Source: Mycolicibacterium phlei
Lineage (GTDB): Bacteria; Actinomycetota; Actinomycetes; Mycobacteriales; Mycobacteriaceae
Direction of reading: 5' to 3'
DNA: 64,000 bases
Assembly: GCF_001583415.1 (NCBI RefSeq)
Contig: NZ_CP014475.1
Span: 5,022,001 to 5,086,000, forward strand
A program made the position numbers and the translations under genes. The number at the start of each line of letters is the position of its first letter. Position 1 is the stretch's first letter. Shown here one piece after another: positions 1 through 8,667 of the stretch. The notes under the pieces are model-generated. The model saw nothing but the letters and a program-made list of their open reading frames with translations, had not been told where the DNA came from and did not search any database.

Positions 1-93
1 CGCCACGACGTCGCGGGCGCGCACCGCGGGGGCGGCCAGGCCGGGGTCGACGGCGGCGACGACGGCGTCGGCGGAGCGGATCGGGTCGGTCAT
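1..93 (-). CDS. Hypothetical protein, N-terminal fragment
   Basis: Only the first 31 codons are inside the window. The start codon ATG at 93 overlaps the stop of the upstream gene (ATGA at 93-90), which indicates translational coupling and a two-gene operon. The visible residues (MTDPIRSADAVV...) are Ala/Val/Asp rich and carry no diagnostic motif. By position it corresponds to Rv0210 of M. tuberculosis, a protein of unknown function downstream of Rv0209. The function cannot be judged from this fragment. Confidence 0.6.
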   Translation of the reverse strand, partial: MTDPIRSADAVVAAVDPGLAAPAVRARDVVA

Positions 94-1046
94 TCCGCCT
101 CCGCGAGCAGGCGCAGCGATCCGCGGGTGATGTCGGCGGCGCACGCCCGGTGCAGCGCGGTGACCGGGCCGCGACCGTAGCGGCGCCAGTGCCGGGCCCG
201 GCGCAGGTGGGCCTGCGGATCGTCGCCGCGGTCGACGCGCGCACCGGCGGCCTGCACCACGTCCACGGCGGCGGTCATCACGGTCAGCACCGCGTCATCG
301 GTGCCGAGGAGATCCGCGAGCTCATCGGAATCCGTTGCCAGCGAATGTAATTCGTCGAACACACCACGCAGTCGCCGGTAGCGCAGCGGCGCGGCGGCCG
401 CGTGCACCGCCGCGACCACCCGGTCCAGCCCGCTGAGCCGGCGCAGCCGTCCCGGCAGCTCCCCGGGGTCCGTCCCCTCCGCCAGCGCGAGCACGGCGTG
501 CGCGACACCGAACCGGTCGAGGGTCGCCAGCAGCCGGCTCCGCACCTCGGTGGGCAGCGGGTGCGCGGCGCCGACGAACGCGTCGGGCGAGCTCAGGTCG
601 GCGGGTTCGGCGACCAGGGTGCGCAGCGCCCGCAGCAGCGGGTCGGTCAGCCGGACGTCGGCGAGCAGCGCGACCATCGGCACCGTCACCAGCCCGGTCG
701 CCACGCGCACCCGGGTGGCGCGCCGCTCGGCGACCGCGAGCGGCCCACCCGGCCCGCGGCCGCTGCAGTCCGCCTTGTTGAGCACGACGACCACCGGCCG
801 CGCCGCGGCGTCCACCAGGCCCAGATCCTCGGGTTTGGGCGCCTCGGTGAGCACCAACACATCGACCTCCCCGGCGGTGGTCACCGTCACCCCGGCGGAG
901 GCCAGCGCGGCGGCCACCGTCGTGCGCCCGACACCGGGCCTGCCGTGCACCGCGACCCGCGTCGGCGCCTGCAGCCGGCGCAGCAGAGGCCGCACCCGCG
1001 GATCGCGCTCGTCGGCGTAGCGCCGCAGCTCATCGAGGAAAATCGT
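90..1046 (-). CDS. P-loop GTPase-like protein (Rv0209 position)
   Basis: The protein of about 318 residues has a P-loop segment HGRPGVGRTT near residue 40 and a guanine-specificity type motif VVVLNKAD near residue 100, so a GTPase-like fold is likely. The usual Walker A lysine is replaced by arginine (GVGR-T), which is unusual and could weaken nucleotide hydrolysis. The rest is helical and Ala/Leu/Arg rich without membrane segments. It is divergent from trmB and overlaps the next gene by four bases. The start is uncertain: no ATG or GTG lies just upstream of the conserved part. An ACG/ATT near 1046-1041, a TTG near 1169 and a downstream GTG at 995 are all possible. Position matches Rv0209 (361 residues), which favours the longer form. 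Confidence 0.6.
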   Translation of the reverse strand, partial: TIFLDELRRYADERDPRVRPLLRRLQAPTRVAVHGRPGVGRTTVAAALASAGVTVTTAGEVDVLVLTEAPKPEDLGLVDAAARPVVVVLNKADCSGRGPGGPLAVAERRATRVRVATGLVTVPMVALLADVRLTDPLLRALRTLVAEPADLSSPDAFVGAAHPLPTEVRSRLLATLDRFGVAHAVLALAEGTDPGELPGRLRRLSGLDRVVAAVHAAAAPLRYRRLRGVFDELHSLATDSDELADLLGTDDAVLTVMTAAVDVVQAAGARVDRGDDPQAHLRRARHWRRYGRGPVTALHRACAADITRGSLRLLAEAE

Positions 1047-1221
1047 GGCTCCTCCCCCACCGTCGTCCGGAATCCGGGCGTTGCCCGGCCCCTCTCCCGA
1101 TCGTGGCAGCTCTACCGCCGGGCGGCGAGGGCCCGGACGGGCGGCTGGGGATAGCTCGCATACCAGCAAAAGGCAACTGTTGGGTATCAATCTGCACCGC
1201 GATGCGGGTACTCGGGCATCG

Positions 1222-1995
1222 ATGGGCCACCATGGATGGATGCACCAACAGGGACCCGATGTCGTCGACGTGTCGGCTTCGGGCCCCCACAGCCCTATGA
1301 ACCAACACCGATACCCCCGCGTCACCAGCTTCCGGACGCGCCGCACCACGTTGTCGCCCGCCCAGCAGGCGACATGGGACCGGCTCTGGCCGCAGATCGG
1401 CATGCAGGCCCGTGACGGTGACGTCCCGGCCTCCCGGTTGGACACCGAGGCGTGGTTCGGCCGGTCGGCGCCCGTGGTGCTGGAGATCGGCTGCGGTTCG
1501 GGCACCTCGACGCTGGCCATGGCCCAGGCCGAACCGCACCTGGACGTGGTGGCGGTCGAGGTCTACAAGCGCGGGCTGGCGCAGCTGCTGTCGGGTATCG
1601 ACCGCGAGGGCGTCACCAACATCCGGCTGGTCCGCGGCGACGGCGTCGACGTGCTGCAGCACATGTTCGGCCCAGACTCGCTGACCGGGGTGCGGGTGTT
1701 CTTCCCGGATCCGTGGCCCAAGGCCCGCCACCACAAGCGCCGGCTCCTGCAGACGGCGACCGTCGCGCTGATCGCCGACCGGCTGCGGCCCGGCGGCATC
1801 CTGCACGTCGCGACCGACCACGCCGGCTACGCCGAGCACATCGCCGAGGTCGGGGACGCCGAGCCGCGGCTGCGCCGGGTCGATCCCGGACAGCCGCTGC
1901 CGATCTCCGTCGAGCGGCCGGTCACCAAGTACGAGAACAAGGCGCAGGACGCCGAGCGCGCCGTCGCCGAACTGCTCTGGGAGAAGACGTCATGA
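1222..1995 (+). CDS. trmB: tRNA (guanine-N7-)-methyltransferase TrmB
   Basis: A SAM-dependent Rossmann methyltransferase of about 257 residues that makes m7G46 in tRNA variable loops in the cytoplasm. The SAM-binding loop is seen in VLEIGCGSGTSTLAMA and the family signature FFPDPWPKARHHKRRL follows; the C-terminal ATDHAGYAEH motif is also typical. The ATG at 1222 is chosen because the N-terminus (MGHHGWMH) resembles the M. tuberculosis Rv0208c start; ATGs at 1240 and 1297 are alternatives. Its stop overlaps the next start (ATGA at 1992-1995), so it is co-translated with the NYN-domain gene and probably lies in the mmpL3 transcription unit, as in other mycobacteria. Confidence 0.93.
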   Translation: MGHHGWMHQQGPDVVDVSASGPHSPMNQHRYPRVTSFRTRRTTLSPAQQATWDRLWPQIGMQARDGDVPASRLDTEAWFGRSAPVVLEIGCGSGTSTLAMAQAEPHLDVVAVEVYKRGLAQLLSGIDREGVTNIRLVRGDGVDVLQHMFGPDSLTGVRVFFPDPWPKARHHKRRLLQTATVALIADRLRPGGILHVATDHAGYAEHIAEVGDAEPRLRRVDPGQPLPISVERPVTKYENKAQDAERAVAELLWEKTS

Positions 1996-2810
1996 GCGTC
2001 ACGGAAGACCTCGGGCATATAGAAGAAGGTCACGTAGAGGGTCACCTCGAGGACGAGCTCGAGGATGACCTCGAGGATGAAGTGGTCCCGCCGGACCTCG
2101 AAGCGGGCACCGAGCCCGGATCGGCGCCCGCGGCCGGCACGGCCCGGGTGCTGCTGGTGTGGGACGCCCCCAACCTGGACATGGGGCTCGGATCGATCCT
2201 GGGCGGCCGGCCGACCGCGGCCCACCGGCCCCGGTTCGACGCGCTGGGCCGCTGGCTGCTGGCCCGCACCGCCGAGCTCGCCGCGACACGGCCCAACGTC
2301 TCGCTGGAGCCGGAGGCCACGGTCTTCACCAACATCGCGCCCGGCAGCGCCGAGGTCGTCCGGCCCTGGGTGGAGGCGCTGCGTAACGTGGGCTTCGCGG
2401 TCTTCGCCAAACCGAAGATCGATGAGGACAGCGACGTCGACAGCGACATGCTCGACCACATCGCGCTGCGTCGCAGCGAGGGTCTGGCCAGCGTGTTGGT
2501 GGCTTCCGCCGACGGTCAGGCCTTCAAACAGCCGCTCGAGGACATCGCCCGCGACGGCATTCCGGTCCAGGTGCTCGGATTTCGCGAACATGCGAGCTGG
2601 GCGCTAGCGTCGGATACCTTGGAATTCGTCGACCTGGAGGACATCCCTGGTGTGTTCCGGGAGCCGCTACCGCGAATCGGCCTCGATTCGCTGCCCGAGC
2701 AGGGGGGCATGGTTGCAGCCGTTCCGGCCGCTGTCCTCGCTACTGACCTCGCGCGTCAACAACTGAAACCGCGCGGCGGGGTCGTCACTGACTTCGAGAA
2801 AATCGAGTAA
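1992..2810 (+). CDS. NYN-domain (PIN-like) putative RNA-binding/nuclease protein (Rv0207c homologue)
   Basis: A 272-residue cytosolic protein. After a very acidic low-complexity N-terminus (about residues 8-45, with repeated EDELEDDLEDE-type blocks) the NYN/PIN-like core begins with LLVWDAPNLDMGLG. It continues with acidic residues in DEDSDVDSDMLDHI and the VLVASADGQAF segment, the pattern of the metal-binding pocket of NYN domains. These domains are often ribonucleases, but the specific substrate of this one is unknown. It sits between trmB and mmpL3 with a 4-base overlap on one side and 9 bases on the other, so it is expected to be co-expressed with both. Confidence 0.85.
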   Translation: MSVTEDLGHIEEGHVEGHLEDELEDDLEDEVVPPDLEAGTEPGSAPAAGTARVLLVWDAPNLDMGLGSILGGRPTAAHRPRFDALGRWLLARTAELAATRPNVSLEPEATVFTNIAPGSAEVVRPWVEALRNVGFAVFAKPKIDEDSDVDSDMLDHIALRRSEGLASVLVASADGQAFKQPLEDIARDGIPVQVLGFREHASWALASDTLEFVDLEDIPGVFREPLPRIGLDSLPEQGGMVAAVPAAVLATDLARQQLKPRGGVVTDFEKIE

Positions 2811-2819
2811 GGAGCTTAC

Positions 2820-5800
2820 GTGTTCGCCTGGTGGGGTCGAACGGTGTACCGGTACCGATACATCGTCATCGGCGTCATGGTCGCACTCTGCCTGGGTGGC
2901 GGTATCTACGGCATTTCGCTCGGTAATCACGTCACCCAGAGCGGCTTCTATGACGAGGGAAGCCAGTCGGTGCACGCCTCGGTGATCGGTGACGAGGTGT
3001 ACGGCCGCGACCGCACCAGCCACGTCGTCGCGATCCTGACGCCGCCCGACGGCAAGAAGGTCGACAACCCGCAGTGGCAGAAGGATGTCACCGTGGAGCT
3101 GGACAAGTTCGTCGAGGACCACCCGGATCAGGTGGTCGGCTGGGTCGGCTGGCTCAAGGCGCCCGACGCCGCCAGCGAGACCGTCCAGCAGATGAAGACC
3201 GAGGACCTGTCCAAGACGTTCGTCTCCATCCCGCTCAAGGGCGAGACCGACGACGAGATCCTCATCAACTACCAGGCCGTCGAACCCGACCTGGAGCAGA
3301 TCAACGACGGCAACATCAAGCTGGCCGGCCTCAACCCGCTGGCCAGCGAGCTGACCGGCAGCATCGGTGAGGACCAGCGCCGCGCCGAGGTGGCGGCCAT
3401 CCCGCTGGTCTGCGTCGTGCTGTTCTTCGTGTTCGGCGGTGTGGTCGCCGCCGCGCTGCCGGGCATCACCGGTGGTCTGACCATCGCGGGCGCGCTGGGC
3501 ATCATGCGGCTGCTCGCCGAGTTCATGCCGGTGCACTTCTTCGCCCAGCCGGTGGTGACGCTGATGGGCCTGGGCATCGCCGTCGACTACGGCCTGTTCA
3601 TGGTGAGCCGGTTCCGCGAGGAGATCGCCGAGGGCTACGACACCGAGGCCGCGGTGCGCCGCACCGTGATGACCTCGGGCCGCACCATCATGTTCTCCGC
3701 GGTGATCCTGGTGGCCTCGTCGGTGCCGCTGCTGCTGTTCCCGCAGGGCTTCCTGAAGTCGATCACCTACGCGATCATCGCCTCGGTCATGCTGGCCGCG
3801 ATCCTGTCGGTCACCGTGCTGGCCGCGGTGCTCGGCATCCTCGGCCCCAACGTCGACGCGCTCGGTGTGCGCACGCTGCTGCGGGTCCCGTTCTTCCGCA
3901 ACTGGCGGCCGATGCGGATCTGGCTGGAGTGGCTGGCCGAGAAGACGCAGAAGACCAAGACCCGCGCCGAGGTCGAGCAGGGCTTCTGGGGCAAGCTGGT
4001 CAACCGCGTGATGAAGCGGCCGGTGGCGTTCGCCGCGCCGATCGTCGTCGGGATGATCCTGCTGATCATTCCGCTGGGCAGCCTGTCGCTGGGCGGCATC
4101 AGCGAGAAGTACCTGCCGCCGGACAACTCGGTGCGCCAGGCGCAGGAGGAGTTCGACCGGTCCTTCCCGGGTTTCCGCACCGAACCGCTGACCATCGTGA
4201 TGGAACGCGAGGACGGCGAGCCGATCACCGACGCGCAGATCGCCGAGGTGCGCAACAAGGCGCTGACGGTGTCCGGGTTCATCGCCCCCGACGACGACCA
4301 GTCCAAGATGTGGCAGGAGCGCGCCGTCCAGGAGGGCGGGTCGAAGGACCCGTCGGTGCGGGTGATCCAGAACGGTCTGGAGAACCGCAACGACGCCGCC
4401 AAGAAGATCGACGAGCTGCGGGCGCTGACACCGCCGCGCGGGGTCACCGTGAGTGTCGGCGGCACGCCTGCGCTGGAGCAGGACAGTATTCACAGCCTGT
4501 TCGAGAAGCTGCCGCTGATGGTGACGCTGCTGATCGTCACGACGACGGTGCTGATGTTCCTGGCGTTCGGGTCGGTGGTGCTGCCGATCAAGGCGGCGGT
4601 GATGAGCGCGCTGACGCTCGGCTCGACGATGGGTGTGCTCACCTGGATGTTCGTCGACGGCCACGGGTCGGGCGTGATGAACTACACGCCGCAGCCGCTG
4701 ATGGCGCCGATGATCGGCCTGATCATCGCGGTGATCTGGGGTCTGTCCACCGACTACGAGGTGTTCCTGGTGTCCCGGATGGTCGAGGCCCGCGAGCGTG
4801 GGCTGTCGACCGCCGAGGCGATCCGCATCGGCACCGCCACGACCGGCCGGTTGATCACCGGTGCGGCGCTGGTGCTGGCGGTGGTCGCGGGCGCGTTCGT
4901 GTTCAGCGACCTGGTGATGATGAAGTACCTGGCGTTCGGCCTGCTGATCGCGCTGCTGCTGGACGCGACGATCATCCGTATGTTCCTGGTGCCCGCGGTG
5001 ATGAAGCTGCTCGGCGACGACTGCTGGTGGGCGCCGCGCTGGATGAAGCGGATCCAGGAGAAGCTGGGTCTGGGCGAGACCGAGCTGCCCGACGAGCGCA
5101 AGCGGCCCGCCGTCCGCGAGACGGTCGACGAGCCCGAGGCGCTGGTCGGTGCGGGTGCCCCGGTGCCGCCGCGGCCGCGGCCGCCGCACGATCCGACCCA
5201 TCCGGGTGCCGAACGGGTCGCGCCACCGCGCGGTGCCGCGCCGTCGGCCGTGGGCACCACCCGGATTCCGACCGGCACCCCGCCGCCACCCCCGGCCCAG
5301 CCGGGCCAGCCCGCTCCGCCCGCCCCACCGGCACCGCCGGCACCGCCGGCGCCGCCGGCACCGGCCGATGAGGAGCCGGCGACCACCAAGTTCGCGGTAG
5401 CCAAGAACGCGGTCCGCAACGTGGTGAGCAACGCCGCCGCGGTGACCCGGCAGGCCGCGCGTCCGCCCGCTCCGCCAGCCCCGCCGGCGCGGGAGGAGCG
5501 CGAGATCGAGTCGTGGCTCGGGGAGCTGCGCGGTTCGGGCGCCAACCGGCCCGCCGGCGGTGAGCCGCCGCGGCCGCCGCAGCGCCCGGTCCCGCCGCCG
5601 CAGCCCGGCAACGAGCCGACCACCGCGATCCCGACGGTCCGGCCGCCGCAGGCTCAGCAGGAGGACAGCGAGGCGGCGACGACGGCGATCCCGGCCCAGC
5701 CGGACGCCAACGCCGACGCCGAGGCGGCGACGCAGAAGCTGAACACCCCCGACGAGGAGCGCCAGCAGCGCCGCGGCGGCGGGGTCAGCGCCCAGGATCT

Positions 5801-5825
5801 GCTGCGCCGCGAGGGCCGGCTGTAG
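2820..5825 (+). CDS. mmpL3: Trehalose monomycolate exporter MmpL3
   Basis: A 1001-residue RND-superfamily inner-membrane protein that flips trehalose monomycolate to the periplasm for mycolic acid assembly; essential in mycobacteria. The GTG start gives MFAWWGRTVYRYRYIVIGV, the conserved N-terminus. The proton-relay Asp-Tyr pairs are visible as D256-Y257 in GIAVDYGLF and in LSTDYEVFL near residue 645. Two periplasmic domains alternate with about twelve membrane segments. The C-terminal 230 residues are cytosolic, rich in Pro, Ala and Glu, with a run of PAPPAPPAPP-type repeats coded by 9-base units. It follows the NYN gene closely and converges on the AI-2E permease gene with only 6 bases between stops. 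Confidence 0.98.
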   Translation: MFAWWGRTVYRYRYIVIGVMVALCLGGGIYGISLGNHVTQSGFYDEGSQSVHASVIGDEVYGRDRTSHVVAILTPPDGKKVDNPQWQKDVTVELDKFVEDHPDQVVGWVGWLKAPDAASETVQQMKTEDLSKTFVSIPLKGETDDEILINYQAVEPDLEQINDGNIKLAGLNPLASELTGSIGEDQRRAEVAAIPLVCVVLFFVFGGVVAAALPGITGGLTIAGALGIMRLLAEFMPVHFFAQPVVTLMGLGIAVDYGLFMVSRFREEIAEGYDTEAAVRRTVMTSGRTIMFSAVILVASSVPLLLFPQGFLKSITYAIIASVMLAAILSVTVLAAVLGILGPNVDALGVRTLLRVPFFRNWRPMRIWLEWLAEKTQKTKTRAEVEQGFWGKLVNRVMKRPVAFAAPIVVGMILLIIPLGSLSLGGISEKYLPPDNSVRQAQEEFDRSFPGFRTEPLTIVMEREDGEPITDAQIAEVRNKALTVSGFIAPDDDQSKMWQERAVQEGGSKDPSVRVIQNGLENRNDAAKKIDELRALTPPRGVTVSVGGTPALEQDSIHSLFEKLPLMVTLLIVTTTVLMFLAFGSVVLPIKAAVMSALTLGSTMGVLTWMFVDGHGSGVMNYTPQPLMAPMIGLIIAVIWGLSTDYEVFLVSRMVEARERGLSTAEAIRIGTATTGRLITGAALVLAVVAGAFVFSDLVMMKYLAFGLLIALLLDATIIRMFLVPAVMKLLGDDCWWAPRWMKRIQEKLGLGETELPDERKRPAVRETVDEPEALVGAGAPVPPRPRPPHDPTHPGAERVAPPRGAAPSAVGTTRIPTGTPPPPPAQPGQPAPPAPPAPPAPPAPPAPADEEPATTKFAVAKNAVRNVVSNAAAVTRQAARPPAPPAPPAREEREIESWLGELRGSGANRPAGGEPPRPPQRPVPPPQPGNEPTTAIPTVRPPQAQQEDSEAATTAIPAQPDANADAEAATQKLNTPDEERQQRRGGGVSAQDLLRREGRL

Positions 5826-5831
5826 CCGGCG

Positions 5832-6974
5832 TCAGAGATCGTCGGATTCGGCCCTGATCATCGGGCCGCCGTCGTCGGCCTCCAGCGCGGCGGCTTCGGC
5901 GTCGGGGTCGGGGGCCAGCAGCACCCGCACCGCGCTGTTGAGGAACGCCAGGGCGGGCACGGCCAGCAGCGCGCCGACGATCCCGGCCAGCACACCGCCG
6001 CCGGCGATCACCAGCACGATCGCCAGCGGGTGGATGGACACCGCGCGGCCCATCACCAGCGGCTGCAGCACGTGGCCCTCCAGCTGCTGCACGGCGATGA
6101 TCAGCCCGAGCGTGATCAGCGCGTAGATCATGCCCTTGGCGATCAGCGCGACGATGACCGCCAGGAAGCCGGTGATGACGGCGCCGACCAGCGGGATGAA
6201 CGCGCCGAGGAACACCAGCGACGCCAGCGGCAGCGCCAGCGGCACCCCCATGATCGCCAGGCCGGTGCCGATGCCGACCGCGTCGACCAGCGCGACCAGG
6301 AACGTGGCCCGGATGTAGCCGATCAGCGAGTGGAAGCCGGCGCGCCCGGCGTCGCGTACCCGCTCGCGCACGTCCTCCGGGAAGATCTGGGTGACGAACG
6401 TGTAGATGTTGCGGCCGCCCTGCAGCAGGAAGATCAGCGTGAACAGCACCAGCAGGGCGCCGGTGACGATCTCGGTGACCGTCGTCGCGGTGGACAGCGC
6501 ACCGCTGGTCAGGCGTTCCTGGTTGTCGCGCAGCGCCTGGATAACGGCGTCGCCGGACTTCTCGATCTGTTCGCGGCTCAGCCCCAGCGGGCCCTCGATC
6601 AGCCAGGTGCGCACGCCGTCGATGCTGCGGCTGACCTGCTCGGTCAGCTCCGGGGCGCCCTTGATGAACTGGCTGACCACGAACGAGAGGATCCCGCCGA
6701 CCACGGCGAACCCGCTGAGCAGCATCAGCGCCACCGCGCCGGCGCGCGGGGCGCCGCGGCGGTCGAGGAAGTCGACGGCGGGCATGAGCAGCGCGGCCAG
6801 CATCGTCGCCAGCGCCACCGGCACGACGATGATCTCGAGATGTTTGATCGTCCACAGCAGGACCAGGACGGCGGCGAAGATGACCAGCAGGCGCCAGGAC
6901 CAGGCAGCCGCCTTACGCACGAGAGGCGTGACCGCCGCGTCACCGACCGGGTCGAACGAAGGGCCCTCGGGCAT
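5832..6974 (-). CDS. AI-2E family transporter (Rv0205 homologue)
   Basis: A 380-residue integral membrane protein of the AI-2E/YdiK/TqsA superfamily. It has paired N-terminal membrane segments (about residues 28-70), a soluble middle region (about 90-170) and a C-terminal bundle containing the family-typical PLALPLASLVFLGAFIPLVGAVI segment and EGHVLQPLVMGR motif. Family members export small molecules or act as ion/proton antiporters; the substrate of the mycobacterial member is not established. It converges on mmpL3 and diverges from the flippase-like gene downstream. Confidence 0.88.
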   Translation of the reverse strand: MPEGPSFDPVGDAAVTPLVRKAAAWSWRLLVIFAAVLVLLWTIKHLEIIVVPVALATMLAALLMPAVDFLDRRGAPRAGAVALMLLSGFAVVGGILSFVVSQFIKGAPELTEQVSRSIDGVRTWLIEGPLGLSREQIEKSGDAVIQALRDNQERLTSGALSTATTVTEIVTGALLVLFTLIFLLQGGRNIYTFVTQIFPEDVRERVRDAGRAGFHSLIGYIRATFLVALVDAVGIGTGLAIMGVPLALPLASLVFLGAFIPLVGAVITGFLAVIVALIAKGMIYALITLGLIIAVQQLEGHVLQPLVMGRAVSIHPLAIVLVIAGGGVLAGIVGALLAVPALAFLNSAVRVLLAPDPDAEAAALEADDGGPMIRAESDDL

Positions 6975-7041
6975 CCCGATAGCGTAACGGCCGCGCTGTC
7001 AGAATCCCGGAATACGCGAGGGCACGCTTTACTCTTACGAC

Positions 7042-8127
7042 GTGGCCCACGACGCACCTGCGAGTGCAGCTCAGGGGTGGCCCGGTACGGGCGCCCCCGC
7101 TCGCGGCAAGTACTGGTGGCTGCGATGGACGATCCTGGCCGTCGCCGTCGTCGTGCTGGCCGTCGAACTGGGCCTGGTGTGGGATCAGCTGGCCAAGGCG
7201 TGGCAGAGCCTGTGGTCCGCCGAGTGGTGGTGGGTGGCGGCCGCGGTCGGCACGGCACTGGCCTCGATGCACTTCTTCGGCGACATCCAGCGCAAGCTGC
7301 TGCGGTCGGCGGATGTGCCGGTGCGGCAGTGGCGTTCGCAGGCGGCGTTCTACGCCGGTAACTCGCTGTCCACGACGCTGCCGGGCGGGCCGGTGCTGTC
7401 GGCGACGTTCATCTACCGCCAGCAGCGGATGTGGGGCGCCAGCCCGGTGGTGGCGTCCTGGCAGCTGGTGATGTCGGGGGCGCTGCAGGTGATCAGCCTG
7501 ACGCTGCTGGGCCTGGGCAGCGCGTTCTTCCTGGGCGCCAAGAACAACCCGTTCTCGCTGATCTTCACGCTGACCGGGTTCCTGTTGCTGATCGTGCTGG
7601 CGCAGGCGGTCGCGTCGCGGCCGGATCTGCTCGACGGCATCGGGGTGCGGGTGCTGTCGTGGGTGAACTACGTGCGCGCCAAACCGCCGGACACCGGGGT
7701 GGCGAAGTGGCGGGAGACGCTGGCGCAACTGGAGGCGGTGAAGCTGAGCCGCGGCCAGCTCGCGGTCGCGTTCGTGTGGTCGATGTTCACGCTGGTGACC
7801 GGGGTGGGCACGCTGCTGTTCGCCTGCTACGCCGCCGGTGAGCGGCCGTCGTTGCTGGGGGTCGTGGTGGCGTTCGTCGCCGCCCGCGCGGTCGGGGCGG
7901 TTCCGCTGATGCCGGGCGGGCTGCTGGTGGTCGAGGCGGTGCTGGTGCCGGGTCTGGTGTCGAGCGGGATGACGCTGGCGTCGGCGATCTCGGCGATGCT
8001 GATATACCGGTTGATCAGCTGGATCTTCATCGCGGCGATCGGCTGGGTGGTGTTCTTCTTCATGTTCCGCAGCACGACGGCCATCAGTCACCTCAGCGAC
8101 GAGGATCCTGACCCGAACACCGTGTGA
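7042..8127 (+). CDS. YbhN/LPG-synthase-like transmembrane protein (Rv0204c homologue)
   Basis: A 361-residue polytopic membrane protein starting at a GTG. About eight hydrophobic helices are seen, beginning with WTILAVAVVVLAVELGL (about residues 30-46). The segment GNSLSTTLPGGPVLSATFIYR and the later GAVPLMPGGLLVVEAVL are hallmarks of the UPF0104/lysylphosphatidylglycerol synthase membrane-domain family, whose members include lipid flippases. No catalytic synthase domain is attached, so a lipid-translocation or scaffold role is more likely than synthesis. It lies between the AI-2E and two-component genes in the MmpL3 neighbourhood, as in M. tuberculosis. Confidence 0.82.
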   Translation: MAHDAPASAAQGWPGTGAPARGKYWWLRWTILAVAVVVLAVELGLVWDQLAKAWQSLWSAEWWWVAAAVGTALASMHFFGDIQRKLLRSADVPVRQWRSQAAFYAGNSLSTTLPGGPVLSATFIYRQQRMWGASPVVASWQLVMSGALQVISLTLLGLGSAFFLGAKNNPFSLIFTLTGFLLLIVLAQAVASRPDLLDGIGVRVLSWVNYVRAKPPDTGVAKWRETLAQLEAVKLSRGQLAVAFVWSMFTLVTGVGTLLFACYAAGERPSLLGVVVAFVAARAVGAVPLMPGGLLVVEAVLVPGLVSSGMTLASAISAMLIYRLISWIFIAAIGWVVFFFMFRSTTAISHLSDEDPDPNTV

Positions 8128-8289
8128 CAGCCCCGCCTCGAGCGCTGCACACACCACCGACACCACTTCGCGGACGCCCGGGTTTGCGCGGCGATCCCGC
8201 GGGTTCCGGGCGCCGGGTCCGCGTGACCGCCTCCGGACATATGCTGTCCGAGATAGTTTCTGTTCCAACGGAATCGGATGTGGTGATCG

Positions 8290-8667
8290 ATGTCTACAGC
8301 TAGCCCGGAGCTGACCCGTGCCGCGGCGACGGCGCTGGCCACCGACCTGGTGCTGGTGGTGGTCTTCGCGACGATCGGCCGGCGCAGCCACGCCGAGGGG
8401 CTGACGGTGGCCGGGATCGCCGGCACCGCGTGGCCGTTCCTGGTCGGCGCGCTGGTCGGCTGGCTGCTGTCGCTGGGCTGGCGCCGTCCGTACGCGCTGC
8501 TGCCGACGGGGGTGACGGTGTGGGTCGCCACCATCGTCGTCGGCATGCTGCTGCGCAGGCTCACCTCGGCCGGGACGGCGCCCAGCTTCATCGTGGTGGC
8601 CTCGATCGCCACCGCAGTGCTGCTACTGGGCTGGCGCGCCGCGATCCGCCTGCTGGCCGCTCGCTGA
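8290..8667 (+). CDS. DUF3054 family small membrane protein
   Basis: A 125-residue protein with four hydrophobic helices (about residues 17-29, 42-60, 70-92 and 100-120) and the DUF3054 pattern: DLVLVVVFATIGRRSHAEG, then GTAWPFLVGALVGWLLSLGWRRP. Function of the family is unknown; it is widespread in actinobacteria. It ends tail to tail with the histidine kinase gene, the two reading frames overlapping by about 45 bases on opposite strands. Confidence 0.85.
   Translation: MSTASPELTRAAATALATDLVLVVVFATIGRRSHAEGLTVAGIAGTAWPFLVGALVGWLLSLGWRRPYALLPTGVTVWVATIVVGMLLRRLTSAGTAPSFIVVASIATAVLLLGWRAAIRLLAAR

Noticed and set aside
2667..5201. Long open frame (over 800 codons) on the minus strand opposite mmpL3
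   Set aside because: Its His/Arg/Gln-rich composition is the mirror of GC-rich coding DNA; mmpL3 on the plus strand is certain.
5270..5370. Short tandem repeats (9-base units) suggestive of a repeat array
   Set aside because: They code the Pro/Ala-rich tail of MmpL3 and have no spacers, so this is neither a CRISPR array nor a separate element.
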